Below are positions 27,978 through 36,477 of a stretch of 64,000 nucleotides of DNA, one piece after another. The translations under genes were made by a program, and so were the position numbers. Source of the DNA: Nocardia huaxiensis (GTDB lineage: Bacteria; Actinomycetota; Actinomycetes; Mycobacteriales; Mycobacteriaceae); the NCBI RefSeq assembly GCF_013744875.1, contig NZ_CP059399.1, positions 1,922,001-1,986,000 on the forward strand. The letters are read 5' to 3'. The notes under the pieces were generated by a model that was given only the letters and a program-made list of their open reading frames with translations, was not told where the DNA came from and ran no database searches. Position 1 is the first letter of the stretch. Every line of letters starts with the position of its first letter.

Positions 27978-29492
27978 ATGACAATGCGAATGCCAGCGGC
28001 CCTGCGCCCCTACGATGTGGTTCTGATCGGCGGCGGGATCATGAGCGCCACGCTCGGTATTCTGCTCAAACATCTCGAACCGAGCTGGTCCATCGCGGTG
28101 TACGAGCGGCTGCCCGAGCTCGGCGCGGAGGCGTCGGCGGCCTGGAACAATGCGGGCACCGGCCATTCCGGACTCTGTGAACTCAACTACACCACCGAAA
28201 ATCCGGACGGCTCCCTCGATATCACGACCGCCGCCGCCGTCAACGAGCAATTTCAGCTGAGCCGGCAATTGTGGGCCGCCCTCGTGGAAGCCGGAATTCT
28301 CGGCAAGCCAACGAGTTTCATCAATCCGGTGCCCCATATGACGCTGGTCCAGGGCATCGAGGATTCCCAGTTTCTGCGGCACCGGCACGAAAAGCTTTCC
28401 GAGCACCCGCTTTTCGCGTCCATGCGGTTCAGCTCCGCCGCCAAGACCATCGAGGAGTGGGCCCCGCTGGTGGCCCGTGGCCGCCTGCCCTCGGAATGGC
28501 TGGCCGCCACCCGCGACATCACCGGCAGCGACGTCGATTTCGGCGCGCTCACCCGGCAGATGTTCACCTATCTCGAAACCGCCGGTGTCTCGGTGCATCT
28601 GCGCAACGAGGTGCGCGGCCTGCGCCAGAACAACGACGGCTCCTGGCAATTGCGCATCCACCACCACACCGACAACGACCGGATCACCCATCGGGTCGAC
28701 GCCCGCTTCGTGTTCGCGGGCGCGGGCGGCTGGGCGCTCAAGCTCCTGCAGAACGCCGGACTGCCGGAGGTGCAGGGGTATGGCCTGCTGCCGGTGAGCG
28801 GACGCTTCCTGCGCTGTGACAACCCCGAACTGGTCGACCTGCACGACGCCAAGGTGTACGGCCGCGCCCCCGCCGGCGCGCCGCCGATGTCCATGCCGCA
28901 CTTGGACACTCGCCTCGTGGACGGTCGCCGCAGCATCCTGTTCGGACCCTTCCCGGGCATCAATCCCCGCTTCCTGAAACATGGTTCGATCCTGGACGCC
29001 CCGGGTGCCCTGCGCCCGAACAATATCGGCCCCCTGGCGTCGATGCTGAAGGGCAATACCTCCCTGGCCTGGCTGCTGGCCTCCCAGGTGGCCTCCACCC
29101 GCCGCAAGAAGTTCGCCGCCCTGCGCGAATTCGCCCCCGACGCCCGCACCGCCGACTGGGTCATGATCACCGCCGGTCAGCGCGCCCAGATCGTGAAACC
29201 CGATCCCGTCCGCGGCGGCGTCCTCCAATTCGGCACCGAAGTGGTTGCCGCCCAAGACGGTTCGATAGCCGCGGTGCTGGGGGCGTCCCCGGGTGCGTCG
29301 ACCGCCCCGGCCATCCTCCTCGAGGTCCTGGAACGCTGCTTCCCTCGCTACCGCACGCTCTGGGCCCCGCGCCTGCGCGAGTTGATGCCCACCCTCGGTA
29401 TGAGCCTGGGTGCCGACCCCCGCCTGGCCCGCTACACCCTCGCCCGCACCGCCGAAGCCCTGGGCCTGGCGGCACCCGAGCCCAGCGCCTGA
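27978..29492 (+). CDS. mqo: Malate:quinone oxidoreductase
   Basis: Peripheral membrane flavoenzyme that oxidises malate to oxaloacetate and passes electrons to menaquinone, a TCA-cycle step. The 504-residue length is typical. The N-terminal FAD-binding motif VVLIGGGIMSATLG, the family signature AAWNNAGTGHSGLCELNYT, and the C-terminal GASPGASTAPAILLEVLERC are all clear. The ATG at 27978 follows a weak GAGAG; an in-frame ATG lies six bases on. A TAGCGT -10-like word is at 27931-27936. A GGGGC-CTT-GCCCC hairpin follows the stop. Confidence 0.96.
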   Translation: MTMRMPAALRPYDVVLIGGGIMSATLGILLKHLEPSWSIAVYERLPELGAEASAAWNNAGTGHSGLCELNYTTENPDGSLDITTAAAVNEQFQLSRQLWAALVEAGILGKPTSFINPVPHMTLVQGIEDSQFLRHRHEKLSEHPLFASMRFSSAAKTIEEWAPLVARGRLPSEWLAATRDITGSDVDFGALTRQMFTYLETAGVSVHLRNEVRGLRQNNDGSWQLRIHHHTDNDRITHRVDARFVFAGAGGWALKLLQNAGLPEVQGYGLLPVSGRFLRCDNPELVDLHDAKVYGRAPAGAPPMSMPHLDTRLVDGRRSILFGPFPGINPRFLKHGSILDAPGALRPNNIGPLASMLKGNTSLAWLLASQVASTRRKKFAALREFAPDARTADWVMITAGQRAQIVKPDPVRGGVLQFGTEVVAAQDGSIAAVLGASPGASTAPAILLEVLERCFPRYRTLWAPRLRELMPTLGMSLGADPRLARYTLARTAEALGLAAPEPSA

Positions 29493-29501
29493 AGGGGGTT
29501 C

Positions 29502-29514
29502 GGGGCCTTGCCCC
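29502..29514. repeat. GGGGC-NNN-GCCCC palindrome after mqo
   Basis: GGGGC-CTT-GCCCC begins ten bases after the mqo stop, another member of the hairpin family described after rplL. No T tract follows directly. Confidence 0.5.
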
Positions 29515-29582
29515 CAAATCTCCCTCGCCCGCGTGCCGACGGCGCGCGTATGGACAACCCTGCCGACTCTCGGTATGAAACA

Positions 29583-29596
29583 TAGAACACGTTTCA
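29583..29596. promoter_or_regulatory. KstR-like operator
   Basis: TAGAACACGTTTCA fits TNNAACNNGTTNNA, the published core of the cholesterol-catabolism repressor KstR. It lies 26 bases before the thioesterase start at 29622, where a repressor would block transcription. Similar sites occur at 40415 and 58837. Confidence 0.55.
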
Positions 29597-29621
29597 ATTT
29601 TGCGGGGCGACGGGAGTCGAG

Positions 29622-30092
29622 ATGGATATTGCCACCATGGGTGACCTGGTGATGGAGGGCTTCAAGAAGCTGGGCTTCATCCAGTTCGCCGGAATCGAGG
29701 CGGTCGAGTTCGCCGTCGGACGCAATGTCGTGCGCATGGCCGCCCGCCCGGAGCATCTCAATCACAATGGCGACCTGCACGCCGCCGTGCTCTTCGGCCT
29801 CGCCGAAACCGCGGCCATGGGCGCGTCCGTGTCCGGCATCGTCGACCTGATGGGCGAGACCTTCATCGTCGCCCGGGACGGCCGCATCGAATACCTGGCG
29901 CGTGCCAAGGGCGAGGCGGGTCCGTTCCTCGCCACCTCGGAGCTGTCGGCGGAGACCATCGAGAAGGTTCGCGCCGACATCCAGGCCCACACCGAGATCG
30001 AGCTCGCGGTGCCGGTGACCATTACCGACGACACCGGAAAGGCCGTAGCCGCAGCCACTTTCACCGCTGTCATGCGGCCCCGTCGCAAGTAG
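29622..30092 (+). CDS. Hotdog-fold thioesterase-like protein (DUF4442/PaaI type)
   Basis: 156-residue protein with the single-hotdog pattern: a buried helix segment LNHNGDLHAAVLFGLAETAA, where the Asn-His-x-Gly-x-His/Ala pattern usually carries active-site residues, and later beta strands (ARDGRIEYLARAKGEAGPF; IELAVPVTITDDTGKAVA). Such enzymes cleave acyl-CoA or similar thioesters in the cytosol. The KstR-like site 26 bases upstream suggests a role in steroid or fatty acid breakdown, but the substrate is unknown. It ends five bases from the convergent aldo/keto reductase. Confidence 0.75.
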   Translation: MDIATMGDLVMEGFKKLGFIQFAGIEAVEFAVGRNVVRMAARPEHLNHNGDLHAAVLFGLAETAAMGASVSGIVDLMGETFIVARDGRIEYLARAKGEAGPFLATSELSAETIEKVRADIQAHTEIELAVPVTITDDTGKAVAAATFTAVMRPRRK

Positions 30093-30096
30093 GGGT

Positions 30097-31104
30097 TCAG
30101 TGTTCGCTGTCGAGCATTGCCATCTGCTCGGCGGCGTACCGCGAACCGGCCACCTGCCCGGCGGGCACGGCCGCCTCGATGGCCGCCAGCTCCCCCTCCG
30201 ACAGCCGGATATCCACCGCGCCAACGGCTTCGGCCCAGCGTTCCGGGCGGCGTGCGCCGATGACCGGCACGATGTCCGCGCCCCGCGACAGCGCCCAGGC
30301 GATGGCCAGCTGGGCCACGCTCACCTCGTGTTCGGCCGCGATCCGCGCCAGCGCCTCCACCAATCGCAGGTTGGCCGTGAGGTTCTCGCCCTGGAAGCGC
30401 GGGCTGTGCGCGCGGAAATCATTGGCGGCGAACGCCTGTCCATTCCGCAGCGAATCACTGAGCAGCCCCCGCGACAGCACCCCGTACGCGGTGATGCCGA
30501 TACCCAGTTCCCGTGCGGTGGGCAGGATTTCGTCTTCGATGCCGCGCGAGATCAGCGAGTACTCGATTTGCAGATCGGCGATCGGATGCACGGCCGCGGC
30601 CCGGCGCAGGGTCTCCGCGCCGACCTCGGACAATCCGATGTGCCGCACGTATCCCGCCTGCACCAGCTCCGCGAGAGCGCCGACGGTCTCCTCGATCGGC
30701 ACGGCCGGATCCAGCCGCGCGGGCCGATAGATGTCGATGTAGTCGGTGCCCAGCCGCTGCAGTGAGTACGCGAGGAAATTGCGGATGGCCGCGGGCCGGG
30801 TGTCCACGCCGCCGAAGCTGTGGTCCGGTCCGCGCAGTGCCCCGAACTTCACGCTGAGCAGCACATCCTCCCGTTTGCGGTCGGTGAGTGCGGTGCGGAT
30901 GAGCGACTCGTTGTGCCCCATCCCGTAGAAGTCGCCGGTGTCGATGAGGTTCGCCCCCGAGTCGATGGCCGCGTGCACGGTCGCGATCGAGGTGGCGTCG
31001 TCGGACGAGCCGTACATGCCCGACATGCCCATGGCCCCGAGCCCGATACGGGAGACGACCGGTCCGGTCTTGCCGAGCTGAACCTGTGTGAGTGTCTTGG
31101 TCAT
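30097..31104 (-). CDS. Aldo/keto reductase
   Basis: NADPH-dependent oxidoreductase with a TIM barrel. I start at the ATG at 31104 (MTKTLTQVQLGKTG, 335 residues), not the upstream in-frame codon. Conserved pieces are GLGAMGMSGMYG, LIDTGDFYG (catalytic Asp and Tyr), SVKFGAL (Lys), QIEYSL and the cofactor region PVIGARRPERW. At the usual catalytic-His position this protein has Ala (DIYRPARLDP), a variation shared by a common AKR subgroup. It diverges from the XRE regulator at 31316, a likely controller. The substrate is unknown. Confidence 0.88.
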   Translation of the reverse strand: MTKTLTQVQLGKTGPVVSRIGLGAMGMSGMYGSSDDATSIATVHAAIDSGANLIDTGDFYGMGHNESLIRTALTDRKREDVLLSVKFGALRGPDHSFGGVDTRPAAIRNFLAYSLQRLGTDYIDIYRPARLDPAVPIEETVGALAELVQAGYVRHIGLSEVGAETLRRAAAVHPIADLQIEYSLISRGIEDEILPTARELGIGITAYGVLSRGLLSDSLRNGQAFAANDFRAHSPRFQGENLTANLRLVEALARIAAEHEVSVAQLAIAWALSRGADIVPVIGARRPERWAEAVGAVDIRLSEGELAAIEAAVPAGQVAGSRYAAEQMAMLDSEH

Positions 31105-31315
31105 GGCTTCGAGCCTGCGCGCCACATCGGGGGACCGGGAGAGGACGTCTTATCGGAGGATCGCCGATCCCTCGTTATGCCGTCGCGTACTACTCCAGTT
31201 CGTGCGGCGATGTCGTCAGCGCAACCGGGCAGGTTCGCCGGAGATCTTCCGGTCAAGCGCAGCGGGGGACTGACAACCCCTGGATAACCGTCCCACCGCG
31301 CGCGAGAGTGGACCC

Positions 31316-32155
31316 GTGGACCGAACCGAACTCGCGGACTTTCTGCGCCGCCGCCGTGAACAGCTGCAACCGGTCGCCGTCGGCCTGTCGGCCGGTGCGC
31401 GCCGGCGTACCCCCGGCTTGCGCCGCGACGAGGTGGCGCTGCTGGCGGGCATGTCGACCGACTACTACACGCGCCTCGAGCAGGCTCGCGGTCCGCGCCC
31501 GTCCACCCAGGTGCTGGCCGCGCTGGCCCGAGCCCTGCGGCTGACCGACGGCGAACGCGACCACCTCTATCACCTGACCGGCCATCAACCGCCCGCGCGC
31601 GGCGGCGATACGCATGTGACCCCGGGCCTGCTGCACGTGCTCACCAAACTGGACGACACTCCCGCCTGCGTGATCTCCGACCTCGGGGAAATCCTGGTGC
31701 AGAACCGGATTCACGCCCTGCTGTTCCAGGACTACACGCACCTGCGCGGCCTGGACCGCTGTGTGCCGTGGCTGTGGTTCACCGAGCCGCACCGCCGCGA
31801 CCGCTTCCCGGAAGCCGACCGGGATGCCTTGAGCCGCAAGCATGTTGCCGATCTGCGTGCCACCGCCGCCCGCCGGTCGGGGGATTCCGACATCACCGAG
31901 CTCGTCGCCCGATTGCGCACGGCCAGTGCGGAATTCGACCAGCTGTGGCACGAGCACGAGGTCGGCACCGGCGCGGAACTGGTGAAACGCGTACTCCATC
32001 CGGAAGTCGGCCTGCTGGAACTGATCTGCGACCCGCTGGTCACACCCAGCGCCACCCGGCACCTGCTCGTCTACTACCCCAAGCCCGGCAGCGACACCCA
32101 GGACAAGCTGGATCTGCTGCGGGTCATCGGCACCCAGACCCTCACCGGCTCGTGA
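31316..32155 (+). CDS. XRE-family regulator with MmyB-like ligand domain
   Basis: 279-residue transcription regulator. The N-terminal helix-turn-helix is visible in GLRRDEVALLAGMSTDYYTR followed by LEQARGPRPSTQVLAALARA (residues 35-75). The C-terminal two thirds match the MmyB-like domain (PAS-like, fatty-acid or small-molecule binding), with conserved NRIHALLFQDY and the stretch around FDQLWHEHEV. MmyB-type regulators often control a divergently encoded oxidoreductase, which fits the aldo/keto reductase across the 211-bp gap. No clear operator was found in that gap. Confidence 0.85.
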   Translation: MDRTELADFLRRRREQLQPVAVGLSAGARRRTPGLRRDEVALLAGMSTDYYTRLEQARGPRPSTQVLAALARALRLTDGERDHLYHLTGHQPPARGGDTHVTPGLLHVLTKLDDTPACVISDLGEILVQNRIHALLFQDYTHLRGLDRCVPWLWFTEPHRRDRFPEADRDALSRKHVADLRATAARRSGDSDITELVARLRTASAEFDQLWHEHEVGTGAELVKRVLHPEVGLLELICDPLVTPSATRHLLVYYPKPGSDTQDKLDLLRVIGTQTLTGS

Positions 32156-32160
32156 AATCC

Positions 32161-32808
32161 CTACTCGCCCTGCGGATGCCCGGTCGCGGTGGCGCTGCCG
32201 GGGGCCTCCGGGTTCTCTGATCGCACCAGCCGACGCGCCACCCAAATGGCCGCGAGCGCGGCAATGGCCGCCGCTCCGGCCGCCGTCTGGAACCAGAGGC
32301 CCGCGGCGGGATCCACCTCGGTGAGCATGCTCCCGTCGTCGTTTTGTGAATTGCGGACGATGGCTGCGCTGGTCACCACGATCAGCGTCATGACCAGGAG
32401 CAGCCCGGCGGCGATCGAACCGCGCAGGCGGGAACGTGCGCCGTCGAAGCCGCCGCCGCCGACCAGCGGTGCGGAGGCCAGTGCGGCGCCGACGGCGATC
32501 AGCACCAGCGGCACGCCGAGCACGTTCAGCCCGGTCGAGCCGCCGTAGTCGAACCAGGCGGTGAAATGATCCACCGGAGTCATACGCAGGCTGACCAGAT
32601 CGAGTCGCCCGCTGTCCGCGAGCCCCTGCTGCCAGTCCTCGGATGCCTTCATGATCCGGAGTGTCAGCAGGGGCGCCAGCGAACCGAGTCCCGCCGTGAC
32701 CGCGCCGGTCAGTAGGCAGACGCTACCGAGTCGATCTTCCGATAGCCGCTGTGCCGGTGTATCGCTGCCGGCATGTGGCACAGCGGATTCCGTTCCCCCC
32801 GGATACAT
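32161..32808 (-). CDS. Membrane protein of unknown function
   Basis: 215 residues with four predicted membrane spans: SVCLLTGAVTAGLGSLAPLL (near 28-50), LNVLGVPLVLIAVGAALASA, IAAGLLLVMTLIVVTSAAIV and WFQTAAGAAAIAALAAIWVA. The loop between spans 1 and 2 is polar and carries SLRMTPVDHFTAWFDYGGST. No known family is recognised. It follows the pirin gene on the same strand with a four-base gap and may be the last gene of that operon. Confidence 0.6.
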   Translation of the reverse strand: MYPGGTESAVPHAGSDTPAQRLSEDRLGSVCLLTGAVTAGLGSLAPLLTLRIMKASEDWQQGLADSGRLDLVSLRMTPVDHFTAWFDYGGSTGLNVLGVPLVLIAVGAALASAPLVGGGGFDGARSRLRGSIAAGLLLVMTLIVVTSAAIVRNSQNDDGSMLTEVDPAAGLWFQTAAGAAAIAALAAIWVARRLVRSENPEAPGSATATGHPQGE

Positions 32809-32812
32809 ACCC

Positions 32813-33784
32813 TCAGAACTTCCGTTTTCGTGGTTTCAGATGCAGTCCCGGCAGTGGCGGCGCGGGAATCCGCTGGTCCGGTGTGTGCCCGGCGATGTCG
32901 GCGAAGCGGTCGAGATCGTGGTTCTCCCAGTCGGTACGGGCGGATTCGATCTCTTCGTGACTGCGTGCCACGAAATTCCACCACATCACCAGGTCTTCGC
33001 CGAAGGGCTCGCCGCCCACCAGGAGCACGTGCGCACCCGCGGTGCTGGACAGCGGCAGCTCGGCACGATCGGAGCCGAGGTAGAACAGGCTGCCGGGCGT
33101 CACCGGGACGCCGTCGGCGGCAATCTCGCCGTCGATCACCAGGAGTGCGTGCTCGAACTCCGGATTCATCGGCAGCGACAGTCCGGCTCCCGCCGAAATG
33201 CGAAGGTCCGCACCGACAATCGGGGTGTACGCCGTGGCGGGTGAGGTCACGCCGCCCAGCGATCCGATCAGTACGGTTCCGCGCAGTCCGGGCAGCTCGA
33301 ATTCCGGAAGATCCCGATGCTGTTCGAAATGCGGTGCGACATCCCGGCTTTCATCCGGCAGTGCGACCCACAGCTGCAATCCGTGTCCGGAGGCGTGTCC
33401 CGGCACCCGGTACTCCGAATGCGCGATCCCGTGCCCGGAGGTCATGATGTTCAGTTGCCCCGGCCAGATCTCCACATCCGAGCCGACGCTGTCGCGATGC
33501 CGGATGCGGCCGTCCAAAGGCCAAGTGACCGTTTGCAATCCGATGTGCGGGTGCGGATCGATATCGTGCCCCTGCGGTTTCGACGGTCCGCTGGAACCGA
33601 AATGGTCCAGGAAGCACCACGCGCCCACGGTCGGCAGATCGCGTTGCGGCAGCGACCGGTGCACGGTCACCCCGCGCACCCCGCCGAGTGGAACCTCGCG
33701 CGCGGGAAAGAATTCCGCGCGCGGCCCGGGTCGCCCGGAGCATTCGCACAGCGATTCCTCCGGCCGCGACTCCAGGTCGCTCAT
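32813..33784 (-). CDS. Pirin family protein
   Basis: Bicupin protein of 323 residues. The N-terminal cupin contains the metal-ligand pattern typical of pirins: HPHIGLQTVTW and later TSGHGIAHSEYR, supplying three His and one Glu. The C-terminal half is the Pirin_C cupin (IDGEIAADGVPVTPGSLFYL; GEPFGEDLVMWWNFVARSHE). Bacterial pirins show quercetinase-like activity or act as redox-sensing cofactors. It overlaps the GNAT gene by four bases, suggesting an operon of redox/stress functions with the AhpD-like gene. Confidence 0.9.
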   Translation of the reverse strand: MSDLESRPEESLCECSGRPGPRAEFFPAREVPLGGVRGVTVHRSLPQRDLPTVGAWCFLDHFGSSGPSKPQGHDIDPHPHIGLQTVTWPLDGRIRHRDSVGSDVEIWPGQLNIMTSGHGIAHSEYRVPGHASGHGLQLWVALPDESRDVAPHFEQHRDLPEFELPGLRGTVLIGSLGGVTSPATAYTPIVGADLRISAGAGLSLPMNPEFEHALLVIDGEIAADGVPVTPGSLFYLGSDRAELPLSSTAGAHVLLVGGEPFGEDLVMWWNFVARSHEEIESARTDWENHDLDRFADIAGHTPDQRIPAPPLPGLHLKPRKRKF

Positions 33785-34092
33785 CGTTTGATGCCTTTGC
33801 CGACGACGTGCTCGTCGTAATCGGGGTGCTTGTCGAGCCAGCCTTTGATGAACGGGCAGCGCGGCACGATGACGCGCCCGCGCGCGATCACGTCGTCGAT
33901 GGCGTCCTGTGCCAGCTTGTTGCCGAGACCTTTGCCGCTGAACGCGCCGTCCACCTCGGTGTGGATGAAGACGGTGTCGTTGTCGCGCTCGCGGTACTCG
34001 CTGAAGCCGGCGAGCGAGTTCCCGTACCAGACCTCGTACCGGTGTTGCTCATCGTTCCGAACGACGGTGGCCACCAATGCCTGTTCGCTCAT
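33781..34092 (-). CDS. Small GNAT-type N-acetyltransferase
   Basis: 103-residue minimal GNAT domain of the GCN5-related/YjdJ type. The acetyl-CoA binding loop is visible as GAFSGKGLGNKLAQDAIDDV, followed by the typical VPRCPFIKGWLDKHPDYDE. Members are short compared with full GNAT enzymes; substrates are unknown. It starts three bases after the carboxymuconolactone decarboxylase-like gene stop and overlaps the pirin start by four bases, so the three are almost surely one transcript. Confidence 0.86.
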   Translation of the reverse strand: MSEQALVATVVRNDEQHRYEVWYGNSLAGFSEYRERDNDTVFIHTEVDGAFSGKGLGNKLAQDAIDDVIARGRVIVPRCPFIKGWLDKHPDYDEHVVGKGIKR

Positions 34093-34095
34093 TGG

Positions 34096-34575
34096 TCAGT
34101 TCTCCTTCCGCACCCGCACCGGATGTTTGCTCAGGATCGACACGCGATTGAACGCGCCGATCGTGGTCGCGGCCCAGATCAGGACAGACATCTGGTCATC
34201 CGACAAATGTTGCCGCGCAGCAGCATACTCACGCTCCAGGATCGTTTCCCCGGGAAGCGTGGTTACCGCTTCGGCGAGTGTGAGGGCCGCTTGCTGCTGT
34301 TCGGTATAGAGCTCGGGGGACCGGCGCCAGGCGTCCAGGACGGCGAGTTGCTGTGCGGTGACTCCGGCTTCCCGCGCGAGCCGCACATGCAGATCGAGGC
34401 AGAACGCGCAGGTATTGAGCTGTGAGACGCGCACATTCACCAATTCCATGACCGCGCGGTCCAGATCGGCGGTGGCGGCGGCATTGCGGATGGTCAGTGC
34501 GACGCTGTTGAGCGCGTGAAAGATTTCAGGATGCTGTTTGTCGAGCCAAATCCGGTCGTGATCATGAGACCCCAT
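34096..34575 (-). CDS. AhpD-like/carboxymuconolactone decarboxylase family protein
   Basis: 159-residue all-helical protein of the CMD/AhpD superfamily. The redox motif is in VSQLNTCAFCLDLHVRLARE, a CxxC with following His, as in alkylhydroperoxidase AhpD-core proteins that reduce peroxides or disulfides. The C-terminal half has WAATTIGAFNRVSI, typical of the family. It is the first gene of the minus-strand unit AhpD-like/GNAT/pirin/membrane protein and diverges from ribA with 32 bases between starts. Confidence 0.86.
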   Translation of the reverse strand: MGSHDHDRIWLDKQHPEIFHALNSVALTIRNAAATADLDRAVMELVNVRVSQLNTCAFCLDLHVRLAREAGVTAQQLAVLDAWRRSPELYTEQQQAALTLAEAVTTLPGETILEREYAAARQHLSDDQMSVLIWAATTIGAFNRVSILSKHPVRVRKEN

Positions 34576-34607
34576 AGTGGAGGCATCGTAAGCACAGAAG
34601 TTGAAGC

Positions 34608-35288
34608 GTGCCCTCCGGTATGAATATTTCGGGCATAACCGGCGTGCCCGTGCTGTTCAGAGCAATCATGAGCGGCACCACCACCGTCGAGGCGAGCGTG
34701 CGCACCCGTGTGCGCATCCCGCTGACCTTCGCCGACGGCTACTCGACCACCGCGCACGCGGTCACCTTCGACGGACTCGCCGACGGACGCGAACACCTCG
34801 CCCTGGTCCTCGGCGAACCCGGGGCAACACCGCTGGTCCGCCTGCATTCGGAGTGTCTCACCGGGGATGTGTTCGGCTCCGCGCGCTGCGACTGCGGGCC
34901 GCAACTGCGCGAAGCCGTCGAACGCATCACCGAGGCCGGCGGCGTACTGCTGTACCTGCGCCAGGAAGGCCGCGACATCGGGCTCTACAACAAGCTCGAC
35001 GCCTACGCCCTCCAGGATTCCGGCCTCGACACCTACCAGGCCAATACCGCCCTCGGCCTCCCCGAGGACGCCCGCGACTACACCGCCGCCGCCCAGATGC
35101 TCGGTGCACTCGGCATCGGCGAACTCGACCTGCTCACCAACAACCCCGACAAGGCGCGGCAGCTCGACGCCCTCGGCGTGCGCGTGCGCCACACCCTCCC
35201 CACCGGCGTCCACGCAACCCCGAACAACCTCCGCTACCTCCGCGCGAAGGCCGAGCACACCGGCCACACGATCGACCTAGCCGGTTGA
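34608..35288 (+). CDS. ribA: GTP cyclohydrolase II
   Basis: First committed enzyme of riboflavin synthesis: GTP to 2,5-diamino-6-ribosylamino-pyrimidinone phosphate, formate and diphosphate. The zinc cysteines appear in LHSECLTGDVFGSARCDCG and the catalytic segment in LYLRQEGRDIGLYNKLDAYA, where most enzymes have RGIGL rather than RDIGL. There is no fused DHBP synthase domain. The annotated ATG gives 226 residues; an internal ATG at 34668 (MSGTTTVEASVRTRVRIPL) may be the true start, since the first 20 residues are atypical. This may be a stand-alone paralogue. No FMN riboswitch is seen upstream. Confidence 0.88.
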   Translation: MPSGMNISGITGVPVLFRAIMSGTTTVEASVRTRVRIPLTFADGYSTTAHAVTFDGLADGREHLALVLGEPGATPLVRLHSECLTGDVFGSARCDCGPQLREAVERITEAGGVLLYLRQEGRDIGLYNKLDAYALQDSGLDTYQANTALGLPEDARDYTAAAQMLGALGIGELDLLTNNPDKARQLDALGVRVRHTLPTGVHATPNNLRYLRAKAEHTGHTIDLAG

Positions 35289-35306
35289 GGGGTGAGGAAG
35301 GGGAAC

Positions 35307-35321
35307 GGGGGCTGAGCCCCC
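35307..35321. repeat. GGGGGC-TGA-GCCCCC-type palindrome after ribA
   Basis: A 6-bp perfect stem with loop TGA lies 19 bases after the ribA stop, the same three-base-loop hairpin family as after rplL and mqo. A second small hairpin (GAGCCC-TTT-GGGCTT) follows near 35361-35375. Confidence 0.5.
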
Positions 35322-35388
35322 GGACCCCCATAGGGCTGCGCCCGGCTCTTGGCTGCGCCTGAGCCCTTTGGGCTTTTGCTCGTTCAGC

Positions 35389-35425
35389 GCGAGAGGCCCG
35401 CACGGAACTCGTGCGGGCCTCTCGC
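35389..35425. terminator. Bidirectional terminator between ribA and the aldo/keto reductase
   Basis: Perfect 15-bp inverted repeat (35389-35403 with 35411-35425), loop GGAACTC, followed by TTTTG on the plus strand. It sits between two convergent genes. Confidence 0.85.
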
Positions 35426-35445
35426 TTTTGAATTGTGTCCCAGTG

Positions 35446-36462
35446 TTATTCGCGGCCGGCCGAGGTGAAGTTCATGTCGGCGTAGCGGTTTCCGGTGACC
35501 TGGGCGGCGATCGGTTCCAGGGTGGCGAGTTCTTCGGCGGTCAGGACGATCGTTGCGGCGGCGACGTTTTCGGCCAGGCGGTTCGGGCTGCGGGTGCCGG
35601 GGATGGGGACGACCGGGACGTTGTGGACGGTGGCGCGGGCGTGTACCCAGGCCAGGGCGACCTGCGCGGGGGTGAGGCCGCGCGCCTGGGCGATGGAATG
35701 CAGTGGTGCGAGCAGTTCCTCGTTGCGGGCCACATTGTCGTCGGCCCAGCGCGGCATGTGCTTGCGCACGTCGCCGTCGGACAGTCCGGCGGTGGCGGTG
35801 GCCGAACCCGTCAGGAAGCCGCGCCCCAGTGGCGAATACGGCACGAAGGTGACGCCGAGTTCGGCGGCGGCCGGAACCACGCCGTTCTCCACGTCGCGGG
35901 AGAACAGCGACCACTCCGACTGGACGGCCGCGATCGGGTACACCTCGTGCGCCGCCCGCAGTTCGGCGCCGGTCACCTCGGACAGGCCGATCTGCCGAAT
36001 TTTGCCCTGCCGCACCAGATCCGCCAGCACCGCGACGGTGTCCTCGACCGGCACGCCCGGCTGCTTGCGGTGCATGTAGTACAGATCGATGACATCGATG
36101 CCGAGCCGCGACAGGCTGGCGTCCACCGCCTGTCGAATGTAGCCGGGGGAGTTGTCGATTCCGCGATAGGTCGGATCGTCCTGCTTGCGCACGATGCCGA
36201 ATTTCGTTGCCAGCACCACGTTCTCGCGATTCGCCCGCACGAATTCGCCGAGGAACGTCTCATTGTGCCCGTCGCCGTACATGTCGGCGGTGTCGAACAG
36301 CGTCACACCGAGTTCGAGTGCCTTGTCCAGCGTGGCCCGCGCCGAGGTGGCGTCTGTCGGCCCGTAGAACTCGCTGATGCCCATGGCCCCGTACCCCTGC
36401 GCGCCGACCTCGACGCCGGCATTGCCGAGGGCGGTGACGGGAAGAATCTGCGTGGTGGTCAT
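35446..36462 (-). CDS. Aldo/keto reductase in a MerR-controlled operon
   Basis: 338-residue TIM-barrel reductase. The full catalytic set can be seen: Asp and Tyr in LFDTADMYG, Lys in LATKFGIV and His in DLYYMHRKQP. Cofactor-binding SPLGRGFLTG and PIPGTRSPNRLAEN are also present. It lies 15 bases after the MerR gene on the same strand, so both are probably made from the MerR promoter at 36953-36983. The substrate is unknown; aldehydes or quinones are plausible. It shares only family-level similarity with the reductase at 30097-31104. Confidence 0.92.
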   Translation of the reverse strand: MTTTQILPVTALGNAGVEVGAQGYGAMGISEFYGPTDATSARATLDKALELGVTLFDTADMYGDGHNETFLGEFVRANRENVVLATKFGIVRKQDDPTYRGIDNSPGYIRQAVDASLSRLGIDVIDLYYMHRKQPGVPVEDTVAVLADLVRQGKIRQIGLSEVTGAELRAAHEVYPIAAVQSEWSLFSRDVENGVVPAAAELGVTFVPYSPLGRGFLTGSATATAGLSDGDVRKHMPRWADDNVARNEELLAPLHSIAQARGLTPAQVALAWVHARATVHNVPVVPIPGTRSPNRLAENVAAATIVLTAEELATLEPIAAQVTGNRYADMNFTSAGRE

Positions 36463-36477
36463 GCCTGAATCCCTTCG

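Noticed and set aside
34576..34607. FMN riboswitch upstream of ribA
   Set aside because: Only 32 bases separate ribA from the divergent gene, too short for the aptamer, and no RFN signature is seen.
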